Shown one piece after another: positions 12,141 through 22,889 of a DNA stretch of 64,000 nucleotides. How positions within the stretch are numbered: position 1 is the stretch's first letter; each line of letters opens with the position of its first letter. Below the pieces are notes generated by a model. It saw only the letters and a program-made list of their open reading frames with translations, was not told where the DNA came from and searched no databases. A program made the position numbers and the translations under genes. The DNA comes from Gnetum montanum (taxonomy: Eukaryota > Streptophyta > Gnetopsida > Gnetales > Gnetaceae). Location: contig MNCI01006929.1 of assembly GCA_015680685.1 (NCBI GenBank), positions 427,976-491,975 of the forward strand, written 5' to 3'.

Positions 12141-12779
12141 TTATTATTGTAGATATTAAGGAATTTTATTGTGCCATGTTGTACTATACTCCTAAAAAAC
12201 CATTTTTATGGGTTAAACATTTATTGTATGAGTAAGTTAGATCAAGGTTAAACCTAGATCCTTGAGGGTTTGAAGAATTTTTGTTAGTTATTTATAGCAT
12301 ATTATAGATGTTTAATAGAGGTATTATATACCCCTCATTATCTTATATCAATATATCCATAATTAAAAGTGAAACTAAATTTTCAATTATAGTATCTTTT
12401 AATATAATGTCCCATTATCATTTGAAAAAGGTGCATAGGAATTACCATAATTATTCAAAATAATGTGGCTTTTGTAAGACAATGAGGTAGGTCTAGTATT
12501 GAGTTTTTTCTTTATAGAAAAAAAAATATTAGCATCATCAAATGTTTTGAAATAGCTTAGGAAATAATTGAATCTTGTTATTACCTTTTATACTTCTTGT
12601 TATTCATAAATACATAGTATATTAGATATTCCAAGGGGAAAATGTACTTCATAATAAGGTATGTTCAAAATAAAATTCAAAATATTTGAAACCCAAGTGT
12701 GAGTCTTACAAAAACTCTAGTAACAATTGCCCTCGATATCTCTAAAGGCTAAAATACAAGCAATCAAAAATGGTTTGAT

Positions 12780-13747
12780 GAAAAATATAAAACAACTAGA
12801 GCTTTATTGAAGACTTAGAGATCACCAACGACTATCAAGTCATATAAAAACCTAATTTGGACTAAAAAGATAGAATTTGTTAAATAAAGACAAACTTGTT
12901 TATTAAAATTGATCAAGAAAGATCCCAAATGTTTTGGACATTTATTTTAAAGTGAGAGAAGAACACGCTATGCTTTCTCTCTTAATGATACTGAAAATAT
13001 TATCAATATTTATTTCATAGCAATGAAAAAATAGAAGAGTTTCATAACAATAGTAATGCATTGTTCATTTCTTTTGATGACATAATACAAAAAATAAAAA
13101 AGCTAACATCAAGAAAATTTTTTTGTGAAAATAAATTACCTTGAAAAATACCTAAATGGATAAGGCCATTGGTATAGAATGTTATCTTGAAGAAATTGAA
13201 TTTGGTTGTACAAGTGGAGTTGGAAAAAGAATGGTGTATACTATTTAAAAAGTAAGACAAAAAAGATCTAAATAATTATAAATTTGTTGCAATAGGAAAT
13301 ATTTTTGTCAAGATTTTGAGTACTACTTTGGAACCTATGCTTGGAATATTAGTTGAAGAAAATCATATATATGTAGTTTCTCAAGGAAGCAACATTCTGT
13401 TATAGATCATATCATCACTTTAAAATCTTATTGATAAAGTAAAATATCTACATAAGGAAACATTTATTGCTTTGTTTATTTCTCTAAAGCTTGTGATTTG
13501 GTCATTCAAAACAATTATGGAGGGGCTTGGAAAATTTAGAAGTTCCTACAACACTATTATTTGCTAACCAAAAAAATTACAAAGAGTTGTGCATTTAGGT
13601 TACAAATGATGACAAAAATATTTTATTTAATAGGATTTTTGGTGTAAATAAGGATGTCCTCATTCTCTTATTTGGGTTTTTTATTAATAAACTTGAAAAA
13701 TGGATGCATAAAATACCAACTCAATTTATAATTACAATTGAAAATAT
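12780..13747 (+). pseudogene. LINE reverse transcriptase N-terminal half, cut by copia insertion
   Basis: Plus-strand frames show non-LTR RT blocks in correct order: DDIIQKIKKL, the NNYKFVAIGNIFVKIL block (the usual NNYRGISI...K segment), an F-thumb region, and then GVNKDVLILLFGFFINKLEKWM (about 13,640-13,705), the counterpart of the G-V-x-Q-G-C-P-L-S-P-x-L-F motif. The frame stops at 13,747, exactly where a copia LTR begins. The continuation is at 22,070-22,333 on the other strand. Multiple stops show it is dead. Confidence 0.8.
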
Positions 13748-14261
13748 GTTAGTTTTAAAAAAATCCCACTAGATAGGATTAAAAGGTTGTTTTACAGATT
13801 AGAAACATCAACATAATAGCAAATGAAGCAAGACACTCAGACTTATGTGGTTCAACTTATTTCCTACATCCATGGGCAAAGGAGAAGCTTTCAATTCTTC
13901 TACAAAATGGAAAGACAATTACAAGAGGATAATCCTTACCCATAAATTTCTTGTAGTTCACAACCACACTCAACTCACACTTCTCTCACTAACCTTTATG
14001 GATTCCTTACTTGCTACTTTTACTTTCTAACTTGCTAGTTACAAACATGGGCCTTAAGCCTTTTATATAGAAGTGTCATGGATAATACAAAGAGCCATGA
14101 ATCCATGGGGGTCATTGTTGGATTTACCAAACTATAGATACAAATAGTATGCTCATACAAGGTGCCTCATAAATCATAGATTAAAACAATATGCATATAC
14201 AATGTGTCAAATAAATCATGGATGCAAATAAGAGGCCACGAAAGTTAAGACACACCTAACA
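13748..14261 (-). repeat. 3' LTR of Ty1/copia element (minus strand)
   Basis: 514 bp. On the minus strand it starts TGTTAGGTG and ends AACTAACA. It aligns with the LTR at 22,334-22,845, which has the opposite orientation. The flanking 5 bp on the left are AAATA, the reverse complement of the TATTT that precedes the other LTR. Confidence 0.9.
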
Positions 14262-14275
14262 AAGCTCCACCTTGG
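14262..14275 (-). promoter_or_regulatory. Polypurine tract of the copia element
   Basis: On the minus strand CCAAGGTGGAGCTT lies directly before the LTR start. Purine-rich AAGGTGGAG tracts in this place are typical plus-strand primers of plant copia elements. Confidence 0.8.
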
Positions 14276-15190
14276 CTTGAATTGTGGCAAAGTACCTTAC
14301 AATATAAAATAGTAGATAGAACTCCACCTTTTCTAAATAAGCCTGAAAAAGTGTATATCAAATATTATAGAGACCAATTAAGTCCAAGAAATGGTTGAAA
14401 TTGGTTACAGTAGGAGCCTTAGTCATCATGTTGGCTGAATTATTTGCAGTATCAATTTTCTCATGATAATATTACCTTGATAAATGACATCACAAACAAA
14501 ATGGTACCTAACATTAGTGGGCTTCATCCTCTCATGGAACATCTAATCTCTAGTCAATTTAATAGCACTTTGGCTATTACAATAGGTGATAGTTGCATGT
14601 GGATTAGAACTAAATTCACCAACTAAACCTCTCAACCAATTAGCTTCTTTAATGGCTTCTATAGCTACCATATATTCTGCCTCTATAGTAGAAAGTGAAA
14701 TTGTAGCTAGCAATGTTGCTTTCCAACTAACTACACAACTACCAAGAGAAAATACATATGCAGTAAGTGAAATCTTTTTATCAAGATCACTTGCATAGTA
14801 TAAATCAACAAGACCAATCACATTATCCTTACTTCGCCCAAACTCTAAACAAGTATTAGAAGTACCCTGAAAATATCTCAAAATCCATTTTACTACATGT
14901 TAATGCTTCTTACTAGGATTAGACATATACTCAATATCAAATTCTAATTGTGGTGACAAAGTAGTAGAAAGCCTAAAATGAGTAGCAAGAGGAGAAAATA
15001 TAGCATTGAATTCAACTCCTTGAACTTGGCTATAGCCTTTATTCACAAACTATGGCTTGTACCTAGCATTTTTAGCTACAACCTACAATTTTCTATCCTT
15101 TGAGTGGTTTCACTAGCTTCCAAGTGTGATTCTTGTGAAAAGACTCAACTTCATCTTGCATAGCAATTAACCATTTAGCATAACTAATGG
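14276..15190 (-). pseudogene. Copia pol remnant: RT edges fused to RNase H
   Basis: Minus strand. The RNase H domain is long and fairly intact at 14,543-14,881: it contains DKKISLTAYVFSLGSCVVSW and the copia hallmark SLSTIEAEYM. Upstream (toward 15,190) the start of RT is recognisable by KWLIAMQDEVESFHKNHTW. Between them the sequence jumps from a GYSQVQGV-like block straight to the end of RT (LEFDIEYMSNPSKKH). The palm with the YVDD active site is therefore missing. The copia sequence stops at about 15,190, where element F begins. Confidence 0.85.
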
Positions 15191-15998
15191 GATGCAATAT
15201 TGCATGGGTCGCGATATCACGTCTTCCCCTGCGATATCGTGTACACGATATCACAGTTCACCACCAGTTCTATAAATAAGAGGCGACTCTACCTTATTTC
15301 ACAACATAGTTTAGACAGTAGCGAAGCTCTGGCAGTTTGATCCCTCTAGAGATAGATTATTTTCCCATGTCTACCCACAGTGTGGTGAATGTAATTGTAC
15401 GACATCCTTTATTCGAGTGTGACGTACTTGGACATGGACATGACCGGCAATAAAGATCGAGATTACTTCATCATTGCAGCATTCACTTTGTTATTTATTT
15501 ATTTATTTAATTTTTATTTACTACTTTCTTAATTAGTCTCTCACCCTTATCTCCCAGTAACATGGAATGAGTACAACTTGATTACGAGCATTTAAGTGTG
15601 ACTACTTGGTAACCTAGTAGTGTACCTAGGATTTGCGCTTGGTAATCATAGTGGTAGTCATGCACGAAGTCTAAGATGTGTACGGATAATCAAGGAATGG
15701 ATGCTCATCACACTTAGGCTAGATTAGATTCTCTTTTACCGTTTCCTCCTAGCTTAGTTGATATTATTTTTCACTGCCTTCAAGAGTAGCGTTAGATTAG
15801 GATATCATCATACACCTCACTCTGGACTAAACCATACGTGACAAATATAATACTAGTCCAGGTGGGAAGACAATGAACTGCGACCTAAGGATAACTATCT
15901 AGGTGCCACAACTAGTCTGTTTGCAGAGTTTGACTGGATCATGCGTGAAAACGCTCGTATTCGTATGGTTGAGTGTAGGGGTACCTTGCCACTCATCA
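15190..15998 (+). repeat. 5' LTR of element F (U3 probably truncated)
   Basis: The 3' end is certain: CTCATCA at 15,992-15,998 is followed by the PBS. The last 100 bp align with the U5 ends of A and B. The beginning near 15,190 coincides with the end of copia homology and lacks the family TGATGA start, so part of U3 may be lost. Confidence 0.75.
15192..15280 (+). promoter_or_regulatory. F LTR promoter: GATATC palindromes plus TATA box
   Basis: Three GATATC hexamers (15,213, 15,233, 15,247) stand upstream of TATAAATA at 15,271. Two of them form a perfect 20-bp palindrome, GATATCGTGTACACGATATC (15,233-15,252). A further 14-bp palindrome, ATGCAATATTGCAT, lies at 15,192-15,205. The last hexamer ends 19 bp before the TATA box. 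Confidence 0.8.
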
Positions 15999-15999
15999 T

Positions 16000-16017
16000 T
16001 GCCACCGTTGCCAGGGA
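16000..16017 (+). promoter_or_regulatory. Primer binding site of element F (tRNA-Asp)
   Basis: TGCCACCGTTGCCAGGGA matches the tRNA-Asp primer complement at 15 of 18 positions, one base past the LTR end. It is the best-preserved PBS of this family in the window. Confidence 0.85.
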
Positions 16018-16104
16018 TAGTGCTAGTTATCTAGATTAGTTATATCATACAAGGTCACTGTATAGAACTTAACGATATATCTCTTAGAAAGAAGTAATTA
16101 TAAA

Positions 16105-18110
16105 ATGTCACATAATTTCACACAACAATGCCTCTCCTACAAGATTATAGTAATTCCACACTTAGTGAGGAAGTTCATTGGAGAACCAACGAACTATATG
16201 ACAATGAAGATTGGAGTATACAACCTGAAGTGGGGGTTTCTTATCAACATGAATGAAAACAATGTCATCCCAACACATGAAAGCATAACTTCGAAGATGA
16301 CGATGAACCCCTATGGCCACTACAAGCTTCACGCAAATACAGGAGGCTGTTTGAATCTCATGTAGGCATCGTAAAGAGAGCCATCTACCCAGGCTCTATT
16401 TAAACAACTTTCCCACTTTTTCAGGATGCTATGACTTAGATCCGCAACAACATTTACAAGCCTTCTACGATGCCTGCACATGGAACAACATTGACAATGG
16501 TTGGAAAAAACTTAAGCTCTTTCCTATGACACTCGTTGGCCAAGAAAAAGTATGGTATAGATTGTTAAAGCCAAATTCAATACGACATTACTCAACAATG
16601 GTAGAAGTCTTTAATGAAAAATATCAAACCTATGCAAGAGTGTCAGCCTTGAGGAAAAAAATCCAAGGATGGAAACAAGCACAACATGAACCCTTGGACA
16701 TGGCCTTAGAAAGATATTATGCACTGTTAAAAAACTATCGAGGCCATGGGTTTTTCGAGGAAAGGCTAATGTATCATATCATTGATGGGCTTAGTGATGC
16801 AATAAGAGAGACCTTAGGAAAGTATGCCCAAGGTCAACTATAAGAACTATGAACCCATCAAGTCCAAGAGCTTATTAAGTAGGTAGCAAAAGAAGAAGGT
16901 GAATTGGCTAGATGGGATAGTGTTGAAAAACATCAACGGGACCAAAATCTCAACTTAACAAAGGTCCATGATCATAAAAATGAGAAATCAACTAATTTCA
17001 AGGTGGAAACAACATCTTTTCCAATACAAAAAACATTATAAGAAGCCAAGGAAAAGATCAATAAAATGTTGGATTGGACATATCAAAAGTGTGGAGAATT
17101 TATCAACACTATTGGTGATAGAGTTTTGACAACCCAAAAAGTAGGACAAAAAATTAGACATTCAGAAAAAAAATGAAGAGAATAAGTGCTCAACTGGCAA
17201 TTATATGTATGAATGTAATATATTCCTGTATGATCACCCCAAAGGCCAATGCCCAATATTGTTACATTTACATGAGCATTGGGGAAACACGTTACATCCA
17301 GAGTTTGTACAGAGATATTGTGTTCGATCACAATGGCAACAATCCCAGTCATGGGGGAGACCACCCTTAGACTAGAGACACCCATCGTATCATCCGAATC
17401 CAAATGCTTATCAAGTTCTACATCATGTTTCTCCAATTGGGCCACTGCACTTTATCTCATCATAGTACTATTCTCCACAATACTATTAGCCCATACCTCC
17501 AACACAACCACCACCTTGTGCACCTTGTACTCCTCCTAACTTTCAACATTCTCAATTTTTTCCTCCTTCCACAGTACCACCAATTGTTCTCATGGTGTCT
17601 GCACAACCGCAACAACCCACGAATGTTACTTGTGCTAATACTACCAACAGCAGTGAGAAACCTCCTCAACATCCAAAGCATCCTTCATTTAAACATGGCC
17701 ATAAGAAGGGACAACATAATTCTGAGGCCACTGCATCCTCCAACCCAGCACAAGACCCACACTGTGGTGCACCATTATCTTCGAATCCAACGCCTCATGT
17801 TACTTCATCAAGGCCACCAACTAACACTCCAACAACCATACAGCCTAATGAACACAACCATGGGAGGCATCATCCCAATCCTTACATACCATCTAATGGT
17901 CCTAAACATCATAGTGGGTCAACTCGTTATCCAGGAACTACATCTTATAAAGTGCCCCACTATGCTTATTATAATAATCAAGTGTGTGAACCCCAAGGGG
18001 ATAAGTATGACCAGGCCCCAATACTTCCAACATGCAAGGATCCTCATCTTACATTTATTAATCCTTTCCATGCTCAATCGATTAGTTATGGGGGATATCC
18101 CCCATTCTAA
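16105..18110 (+). pseudogene. Element F gag (decayed)
   Basis: Gag of the Athila-type element. The first frame starts at the ATG at 16,105 and breaks at 16,363. The capsid core is intact over 16,526-16,843: it opens MTLVGQEKVWYRLLKP and contains the block with ALRKKIQGWKQ and the ALERYYAL segment. The corresponding region in B (48,118-48,357) shares the IQGWKQ, RYYAL and HHIID-type blocks. A Cys/His-containing segment (about 17,195-17,260) may be a worn zinc knuckle. The C-terminal 172 codons (17,592-18,110) are Pro/Ser/Thr/His/Asn-rich and end at a TAA. Stops and frameshifts elsewhere show that it is dead. Confidence 0.8.
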
Positions 18111-19480
18111 TAACAAGCAGAATTAATAAATATTTTTTAGTTTTATTTAATTTTTCCAGTTTTTTTTTTTTTAGTTTTTCATTTTTTAACTTTTTGTTTT
18201 ATCTTTTTGTGTGTTTGTCTTTTTACGTTTTTGTAAGTAATCTTGTCTATGAATAAAACACTCATGTGGATCGTTGGTTGAGGTGTGTTCTATGTTATTA
18301 AGTCATGAATGATCAATTATTTAAACAGTGAGCCCATTACACCCACTCATCCACTCTAAAAATAAGAGGCTTTGTTCGAGGGTATAGTGATATTCTTGAC
18401 ATTTTTAAAACTTATATTAATTTTTGTGTTCATTGTACCCAGTATGAAGAAGGATGGACCAAGAGGGAATGGTTAGGGTGTGACATCAAGGAGACTTGTG
18501 GATTCTCTTGGTGACATCTGTGGGAGTTATCATGCAACATGGTTGTACTAAGATCCTTGTAGATCTAACAAAAAGTGAGAGTAAGAGTAATCAAAAGGGC
18601 ACTCAAAAATTAATGTTGTTCTAGGGGATCCCACTGGAATGACATGCATCCATGCCTGAAGGTTGGCAGTTTCTCTGGATTCAGTATTCAAAAAAAAAAG
18701 AGAAAAAAGAAAAAAAAAAGTTCCACAAAACAAAAATCACTCCTCCCTTGAATAAAACACCAAGTGATTGTACGCCTTGTTGTTTTGGTACTCTTATAGT
18801 TGCTCATTATGAGATGAAACAATGCAATGTCACTGATTAAAGGAATGGACTTGGTTTTTTTCTTGGAACGAGAGGTTAATGACGTATTAATCATTCTTTA
18901 AATGCAGGATTCATTGTGCCTTGGGTCAATTACCTCATGTCCCAATCTCTACGATTTTTTTCTATAGTTCGTCTCATCTCACTATTCGTGTAATTGTAGC
19001 TTGTGTCCCGTGTAGCATAGAATTCTCATCTCATTCTGGTGATAATTACATGTGTCTGTTTTGTGGAGTTAGTGGGGATTACATTTAACCCTTCTAGTGC
19101 CCACGGATACTTTAAGTGTGGTTACACAAGGGCATTATAGGTTGGAACCTACTTTGGGGAGGACCCACTTATGTAATATTTTGTAATCTTCACTTATGAT
19201 ATAACTCTCACACACCATTTCTTACCCTCAGCATAATTTTTCATAACGTTCTTTCCCTATTATTATTATCCCTATGAATTTCAACATTTTGATGTATAAT
19301 TACATACCCTTTTTTCTTACCACCCAAGGTTTTATTGATTAAATCCACATCTTTATCATTAATGGTGCCTTTTAAATTAATGAAATTTCCCTAAAACATC
19401 TTGATCATAGTCAATGTCCTCAATTTCCAACGTTAATTTCAAAAAAATCATTTAAAAAGTCTGTATTTTCATGGTGTCTC
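18111..19480 (+). other. Non-coding spacer of element F where pol would be expected
   Basis: Between gag and the internal promoter I find T- and A-rich runs (18,160-18,176, 18,690-18,722) and no protease, RT or integrase motif in any frame. Parts (about 18,330-18,540) resemble, weakly, the 3' non-coding region of B near 43,300-43,900, as expected if pol was deleted between gag and that region. Confidence 0.6.
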
Positions 19481-19489
19481 ACATCACTA

Positions 19490-19583
19490 GGGACGAGATA
19501 TCACGTATGCGATATCGCATCCCATGTGATATCGCGTACACGTTGTATTGTACACGATATCTCGTCCCCGCCACCTATAAATA
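19490..19583 (+). promoter_or_regulatory. Internal promoter-like module of element F
   Basis: Four GATATC hexamers lie within 65 bp (19,497, 19,511, 19,528, 19,556), upstream of TATAAATA at 19,576. The outer arms form an imperfect inverted repeat: GGGACGAGATATCACGTA at 19,490-19,507 pairs 16 of 18 with 19,551-19,568. GCGATATCGC (19,509-19,518) is a perfect palindrome. The arrangement copies that of the F LTR, but the surrounding sequence does not align, so this is not simply a second LTR. Confidence 0.7.
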
Positions 19584-20027
19584 GGACACTTCCCAGCAAC
19601 ACTTAGCATCATTTTGCCATTCACACGGGGTGAGATTTTGCAATTTTTCTCTACGACTTGCGATTGAGTGACCCTTGCTTTTCTACTTATATCTCGCTCC
19701 CTGGTACTCTGATTTTAATTCCATTTGAACCTGCTTGAATCTGGAGCATTCGGCTTAGTCATGGGGGAGGGACACTTTCCGAAAAGTGCCTAACTTTTTT
19801 GAAATTTATCATCACCTAAAGGACATCATCTAGGGTAATTAACTTTAACACTTAGAATAATTGTGCCTAAAAATCATTTAACCCTTAGGTATACCGGGAA
19901 ACTAAAATGGAAACCACCTAAGTCATACGACCCATTATTACAAACTTTCGGGCACTATCACACATGATAATATAAGATCATTAATAAAGGAAAGTAGTAA
20001 GGTATAACTTGACTTCCAAAACAAGCT

Positions 20028-20055
20028 TACTAACGCTTGGCTTGTGTGATTGCAG
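20028..20055 (+). promoter_or_regulatory. Branch site and 3' splice acceptor before ORF3 of F
   Basis: TACTAAC (20,028-20,034), the ideal branch-site sequence, is followed 21 bases later by GATTGCAG ending at 20,055. The ORF3 ATG starts at the next base. Element C has the same block (TACTAAT then TGTTGTGACC) before its ORF3, with the AG lost. Confidence 0.7.
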
Positions 20056-21722
20056 ATGGCCCTGAAACATGGACAACAGGAGGGTCCTGCTCAAGGTGGC
20101 AAGAAACAATCTTAGAGAGGTGGAAGAAAAGGTCTTGCTGGAAAACATGCAGAATAGGAGGAGCAATCATTCAGCATCCATCAAGACGAACCTCCTATTG
20201 GATGATCTGAGCAAGCAGAAGGAGGAGCTGCTGTAGTGCCTGAACCGGAACAACAACTCATGTTGCCCCAAGATTACATTCAAGCCATCCATGAGAAGTC
20301 CACATTCGTCGTGGTGATTATGGAATTGAACTTTGAATCATTCACAGAGTTCGCTCCTGAGGCCATTAGGGATCACCTCAAAGGATCTTCCTTATGGCCT
20401 ATCCTCTATGAACGCGGTGCTTGGTACCTAGGAGAAACATACTAGTTTTGGAACAATAGGGATCAAGGAACCACTGTTAATATTTATTATGTGACACTTG
20501 ACTTCTCTGCATAGGCTATTTTGAAAGTGTTAAACCTTCCGAATTCAAGGCCCTAGGTTGCTTAGTTATCCACCCATTCAGATCCCGATATGCGAAAGGA
20601 TTGGTTGGAGAAGGCTTATGGCAGAGATAAAGCATTTGGTGAGCTGACGACGAAAAAGAGGGTTTAATTAAAAATTGGAACTTATCACCTCTTCCCCAAA
20701 AAGGGCTTAAAAAAATATTGACGTATGAGGCTAGAGGATGCGCAGTGTTGACGAGGAAGGTTAACGCTAACCTATCCCATCTATTATTGATGGAGATCCT
20801 CAGGCAGTTCAAAGAATGGAAGATAGGGAAGATGGCACTGCCCTTCCCTTGTCTTATTAGAAAGCTTTGCTGACATGCTAGTATCCGGGGATACACCAAT
20901 GATGTCCTCCAAAAATCCCAGACTGCTTCATAAGCAGAATTGCTAAAGGCACCAGCTCCAAGAAAAAGCACTGGTGAAGAGCTGGGACCAGAACAAGAAG
21001 AAGAACATGTGGATGGACCTAGTCAACCTCCAGCCATGTGTCCCAACCAACAAAAAGAAGCAGGGCCTAGCATAGCCCAGGATTAGCTGCAACCACCACA
21101 AGACTACAAACCATCGATGAGGCATCTTAGGGCCATCGTTGAGATGGTCAGTTGGGGAAGTCATGATGATGCAAACCTCTTCCACATCATTAGTGATGTC
21201 ATTCAGCCTACAGTTTCGTTGGATCGCACAAGGGAAGAAGTATCCATTCAAACAGGAGGAGGGGAAAGTAGATGGTCACAACAGATCTTAGGAAACGCGA
21301 AATCTTTTCAGGTGTAGTTAGAGACTGGTGAAAGGGCCATTGTGCTGGTCATGCAACACCAGAATGCTACGAGAGCTACAAACGTGGTCATGGACCACAT
21401 CAATGAATCCTTCAATGTACCTGTTGTGCCACCAGCAGATCTCACAAGAGCACAAGATGCTGAAACCTTAGCTGGAACCTCAATGACTCCTACGGAACAT
21501 GAGGATGCGCTTGATAGATTGCTTCAAATAGGTCAAGTAATGATGTCCCTGTTTGAGATCCCTCAAGATGTAACAACAATTCAATCAGACCTCATTTCCA
21601 CAAAGGGAAAGTTGGTCTTAATAGAAGTAAGGGCCGAGCATGCTAAAGCTGACATGCAGAAACTTCAATTTGAGGTTCAATTTCTGATCTTTGACAGGTT
21701 CAATTTCAAAAGATTCATCTAG
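20056..21722 (+). pseudogene. ORF3 of element F (env-position protein of unknown function, decayed)
   Basis: Starts MALKHGQQEGPAQGG at 20,056. After a low-complexity N-terminus comes a conserved block at about 20,236-20,560 (LNFESFTEFAPEAI, LKGSSLWPI, WYLGETY, FWNN, AILKVLNLP). The same block is found in ORF3 of element C in the same order. The final 125 codons (21,342-21,722) look helical and partly coiled-coil. Its layout resembles the 'putative plant transposon protein' domain found in many plant retroelements; this is from memory and needs a profile search. It lies where Athila elements carry an env-like gene, but I see no clear signal peptide or fusion-type membrane segment. Several stops and frameshifts. 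Confidence 0.65.
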
Positions 21723-22069
21723 AAGGGGATTGTGGGTTAATGTATCAGCTATTGATGAAACCCAAAGAAAAATGAATGCCAATAACAGAAACAAATTAAA
21801 ATAGAAGGGAGAGTCAAATTTTAATCCTAGAGTTTGTTTTGGCTAAGACAACAATCCTATGAATGAAAAGGTTGGCGACGATGTTACATTCTTGTCTTTC
21901 TCTAAAGCTCACTGGTTACGGACAAGCACAAATTTAGGGTTAGGAATGGTAGATCTTATTCACATGCGACGTTATACCTCTGCTCATATCGTTGTAAGAG
22001 CTGACAACAAGTGCAAAAAAAATTAGGAAGAGATAACAATTCGTGTAGTGGCAAACCCACATGGCTACT

Positions 22070-22333
22070 TTGCTAACACCTCCCCCACATATTCCAAAGA
22101 AACTAAAATACAAGACTATTGTAAACTGAAATAAAAATGATAGATTGCATCATTCATTATTATGTGTGCCATAAATGATTATTTTAGTTTTTTGGATATT
22201 AATTTTCATTCTTGAATGCTAATAATATTGATAAAAATCAATAAGAGTTTGAAGTATTTGTTGCAATTCTTCCATTGAATTTGAAATTAAGAGAACATCA
22301 ATAACATAGAGTATGAGTATGACAGGATTATTT
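22070..22333 (-). pseudogene. LINE reverse transcriptase active-site half, inverted
   Basis: Minus strand, reading away from the copia LTR: LILYVIDVLLISNSMEELQQ, then a MKINIQKTKIIIYGT block. This is the F/Y-A-D-D segment of a LINE RT, with the first catalytic Asp changed to Ile in this copy (VID), followed by the K-T-K motif. Joined to the flank at 13,747 after removing one 5-bp duplication, it continues the frame of the LINE there (TIENN then PVILILYVID). The right end of this piece fades out at about 22,070 where element F ends. Confidence 0.8.
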
Positions 22334-22845
22334 TGTTAGGTATGTCTTAACTTTTGTTCCCTCTTGTTTGTATCCATGGTTTTTGTGAGATATTGTATAT
22401 GCATATTGTTTTTATCCATGGTTTATGAGGTACCTTCTATGAGCATACTGTTTGTATCCATAGTTTGGTAAATCCAACAATAGCCCCCATGGCTTCATGG
22501 CTCTTTGTATTGTCCATGACACTTCTATATAAAGGGCTTAAGGCCCTTGTTTGTAATAAGCAAGTTAGAAAGCAAAAGAAGCAAGGAAGCCATAAAGGCT
22601 AGTGAGAGAAGTGTGAGTTGAGTGTGGTTGTGAGCTATAAGCAATTTGTGGGTGAGGATTCTCCTCTTGTAATTATCTCTCCATTTTGTAGAAGAATTGA
22701 AAGTTTCTTCTTTGCTCGTGGATGTTAGCTATAAGTTGAACCATGTGAGTCTTAGTATCTTGCTTAATTTTCTATTACGTTGATGTTTTCTAATCTCTAA
22801 AACGATCCTCTAATCTTGTCCTATGGGATTGCTTTAAAACTAACA
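22334..22845 (+). repeat. 5' LTR of the Ty1/copia element (plus strand)
   Basis: 512 bp, from TGTTAGGTATG to CTAACA. It is homologous over its length to 13,748-14,261 and of nearly equal size, but in opposite orientation. The 5 bases before it are TATTT, complementary to the AAATA that precedes the other LTR. Confidence 0.9.
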
Positions 22846-22847
22846 AG

Positions 22848-22860
22848 TGGCATCAAAGCT
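22848..22860 (+). promoter_or_regulatory. Primer binding site of the copia element (initiator tRNA-Met)
   Basis: TGGCATCAAAGCT, two bases past the LTR, matches the usual TGGTATCAGAGCT primer complement at 11 of 13 positions. Confidence 0.85.
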
Positions 22861-22889
22861 TTCTTGCTTATCATTTTTGAGATCTCAAT

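Larger units (their letters stand above)
15190..22065 (+). mobile_element. Element F: Athila-family element with gag and third ORF but no pol
   Basis: Plus strand. In order: partial 5' LTR, tRNA-Asp PBS, gag, 1.4 kb non-coding, internal promoter-like module, splice acceptor and ORF3. The U5 end matches the LTRs of A and B (GTATGGTTGAGTGTAGGG then CTCATCA). No protease, RT or integrase sequence lies between gag and ORF3, and no 3' LTR is found before the LINE fragment at about 22,070, so the right end is truncated. The left boundary is approximate: the U3 start is not a clear TGATGA. Confidence 0.75.

Noticed and set aside
13845-14030. Short plus-strand frame of 61 codons
   Set aside because: It lies wholly within the copia LTR (13,748-14,261) and is antisense to its transcript.
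17404-18126. Longest plus-strand frame in the gag of F (240 codons)
   Set aside because: Another frame at 17,592-18,110 continues the gag upstream of it and has Gag-like Pro/Ser/Thr/Asn composition; the longer one is a shadow rich in His, Leu and Ile.
19490-20055. A second LTR of element F (making gag a short complete element)
   Set aside because: Apart from GATATC hexamers and TATA the sequence does not align with the F LTR at 15,190-15,998, no PBS follows, and no TG...CA ends with duplication were found. A very diverged LTR cannot be fully excluded.
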